Source: Calliopsis andreniformis
Taxonomy: Eukaryota; Arthropoda; Insecta; Hymenoptera; Andrenidae
NCBI RefSeq assembly: GCF_051401765.1
Contig: NW_027480422.1
Coordinates: 24,322,001 to 24,386,000, forward strand
Direction of reading: 5' to 3'
Length of the DNA stretch: 64,000 bases
Numbering within the stretch: position 1 is the first letter of the stretch; each line of letters opens with the position of its first letter. The notes beneath the pieces were generated by a model. That model was given only the letters and a program-made list of their open reading frames with translations, made no database searches and was not told the origin of the DNA. The position numbers and the translations under genes were made by a program. Below are positions 63,336-64,000 of the stretch, one piece after another.

Positions 63336-64000
63336 ACTTCCATGTTCCGGGCAACCTAGGCTTCACTCTAGGGCGTTGCTCCACCAGATCGAATAGTTAG
63401 GGCCTAAGAAGTCAACGCCAGAAGCATAAAATACAATATAAGTACAACAGTTTTTCCCTTGTATAACAGGAATAATTGCAACCAGTGTGAAAGCTATGGT
63501 CATTTCTACGTTCCGGGCAACCTAGGCTTCACTCAAGGGCGTTGCTCCACCACATCGAATTGTTAGGGCCTTAAAAGACAATGCCAGAAGCATAAAATAC
63601 AATATAAATACAACAGTTTTTCCACTGTATAATATGAATAGTTGCAAGCAGTGTGGAAGTAATGGTCATTTCTATGTCCCGGGCAACCGAGGCTTCACTC
63701 TAGGGCGTTGCTCCACCAGATCGAACAGTTAGGGCCAAAGAAGTCAACGCCAGAAGCATAAAATACAATATAAATACAACACTGCTTCCCTTGTATAACA
63801 GGAATAATTGCAACCAGTGAGAAAGTAATGGTCATTTCTACGTTCCGAGCAACCTAGGTTTCGCTCTATGGCGTTGCTCCACCACATCGAAAAGTTAGGG
63901 CCTTAGAAGTCAATGCCAGAAGCATAAAATAGAAGATAAATACAACAGTTTTTTCATCGTATAACAGGAATAATTGCAACAAGCCTGAAGTTAATGGACA
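63336..64000. repeat. Terminal monomers of the window
   Basis: Four monomers. 63541 onward matches 62711 at 830 bp (five monomers), and 63811 onward matches 61819 at 1,992 bp (twelve monomers). The array runs off the window edge. Confidence 0.8.

Larger units (their letters stand above)
1..64000. repeat. Satellite DNA array, ~166-bp monomer, about 385 head-to-tail copies
   Basis: A landmark (CTCCACCAGATCGAATAG and variants) recurs every 166 bp from start to end: CACC at 1, 167, 333 and 499, and at 63880. That is 385 intervals averaging 165.9 bp. All monomers have the same orientation. Well-conserved pieces are GGTCATTTCTACGTTCC, CCACCAGATCGAATAG, AGTCAACGCC, CATAAAATACA and TGCAACCAGTGTGA. 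Variation concentrates around TTTTTCCATCGTATAA and what follows it, and just after AAAATACA. No non-satellite insert was seen anywhere. The unit length (a nucleosome plus short linker), the purity and the higher-order structure are typical of centromeric satellites. The centromeric role and the host are inferences. Confidence 0.98.

Noticed and set aside
1..64000. CRISPR array, because of regular spacing of short conserved segments.
   Set aside because: The whole 166-bp unit is homologous between repeats; there are no unique spacers, no direct repeats of 25-40 bp and no cas genes.
1..64000. A mobile element or viral origin of the repeat.
   Set aside because: No terminal repeats, target-site duplications, polymerase, transposase or integrase motifs were seen; only tandem satellite.
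1..64000. Assignment to a particular species from the 166-bp length.
   Set aside because: Several unrelated plants and animals have satellites of about this size, and I could not match the sequence itself from memory.

Overview
The whole 64 kb window is one uninterrupted head-to-tail satellite DNA array. I found no gene, RNA gene, transposon or CRISPR array. The unit is about 166 bp: a landmark (CACCAGATC and variants) recurs at 1, 167, 333, 499 and so on to 63880. That spacing fits about 385 monomers averaging 165.9 bp, all in the same orientation. Every open reading frame seen is the repeat read through, mostly on the minus strand. None exceeds 111 residues, and the same peptide motifs recur with each monomer.

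This looks like a eukaryotic centromeric or pericentromeric satellite of nucleosome-sized repeats with higher-order repeat (HOR) structure. I do not recognise the monomer, so no species is assigned. Satellites of about 166 bp are known from several lineages (I recall Prunus centromeres), but that is a length match only.

Layout: (1) 1-2520, a 15-monomer block that recurs at 14597-17116 and 25050-27569. (2) 2521-7173, a heterogeneous stretch with small local HORs (828-994 bp), diverged monomers at about 5160-6480, and a short-monomer subfamily at 6480-7640. (3) 7174-28079, two tandem copies of a 10,453-bp, 63-monomer unit differing at only about seven positions that I could see; each copy holds three tandem copies of a 1,991-bp 12-mer. 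(4) 28080-32208, mixed monomers including a 20-mer HOR (about 3,318 bp). (5) 32209-56316, a second long HOR family with periods 10,454, 10,620 and 11,118 bp, containing a duplicated 1,162-bp 7-mer, one-monomer gains and losses, and more diverged spacer monomers at 42301-42829 and 52171-53947. (6) 56300-64000, a 2,654-bp 16-mer and a 1,660-bp 10-mer.

Each monomer has a GC-rich half with an imperfect dyad (GCAACCTAG, 8-nt loop, CTAGGGCGTTGC) and an AT-rich half whose sequence after AAAATACA defines subfamilies. Nearly all repeat junctions keep the 166-bp register, which points to unequal exchange between aligned monomers. Shared private mutations let the order of some amplifications be read directly.
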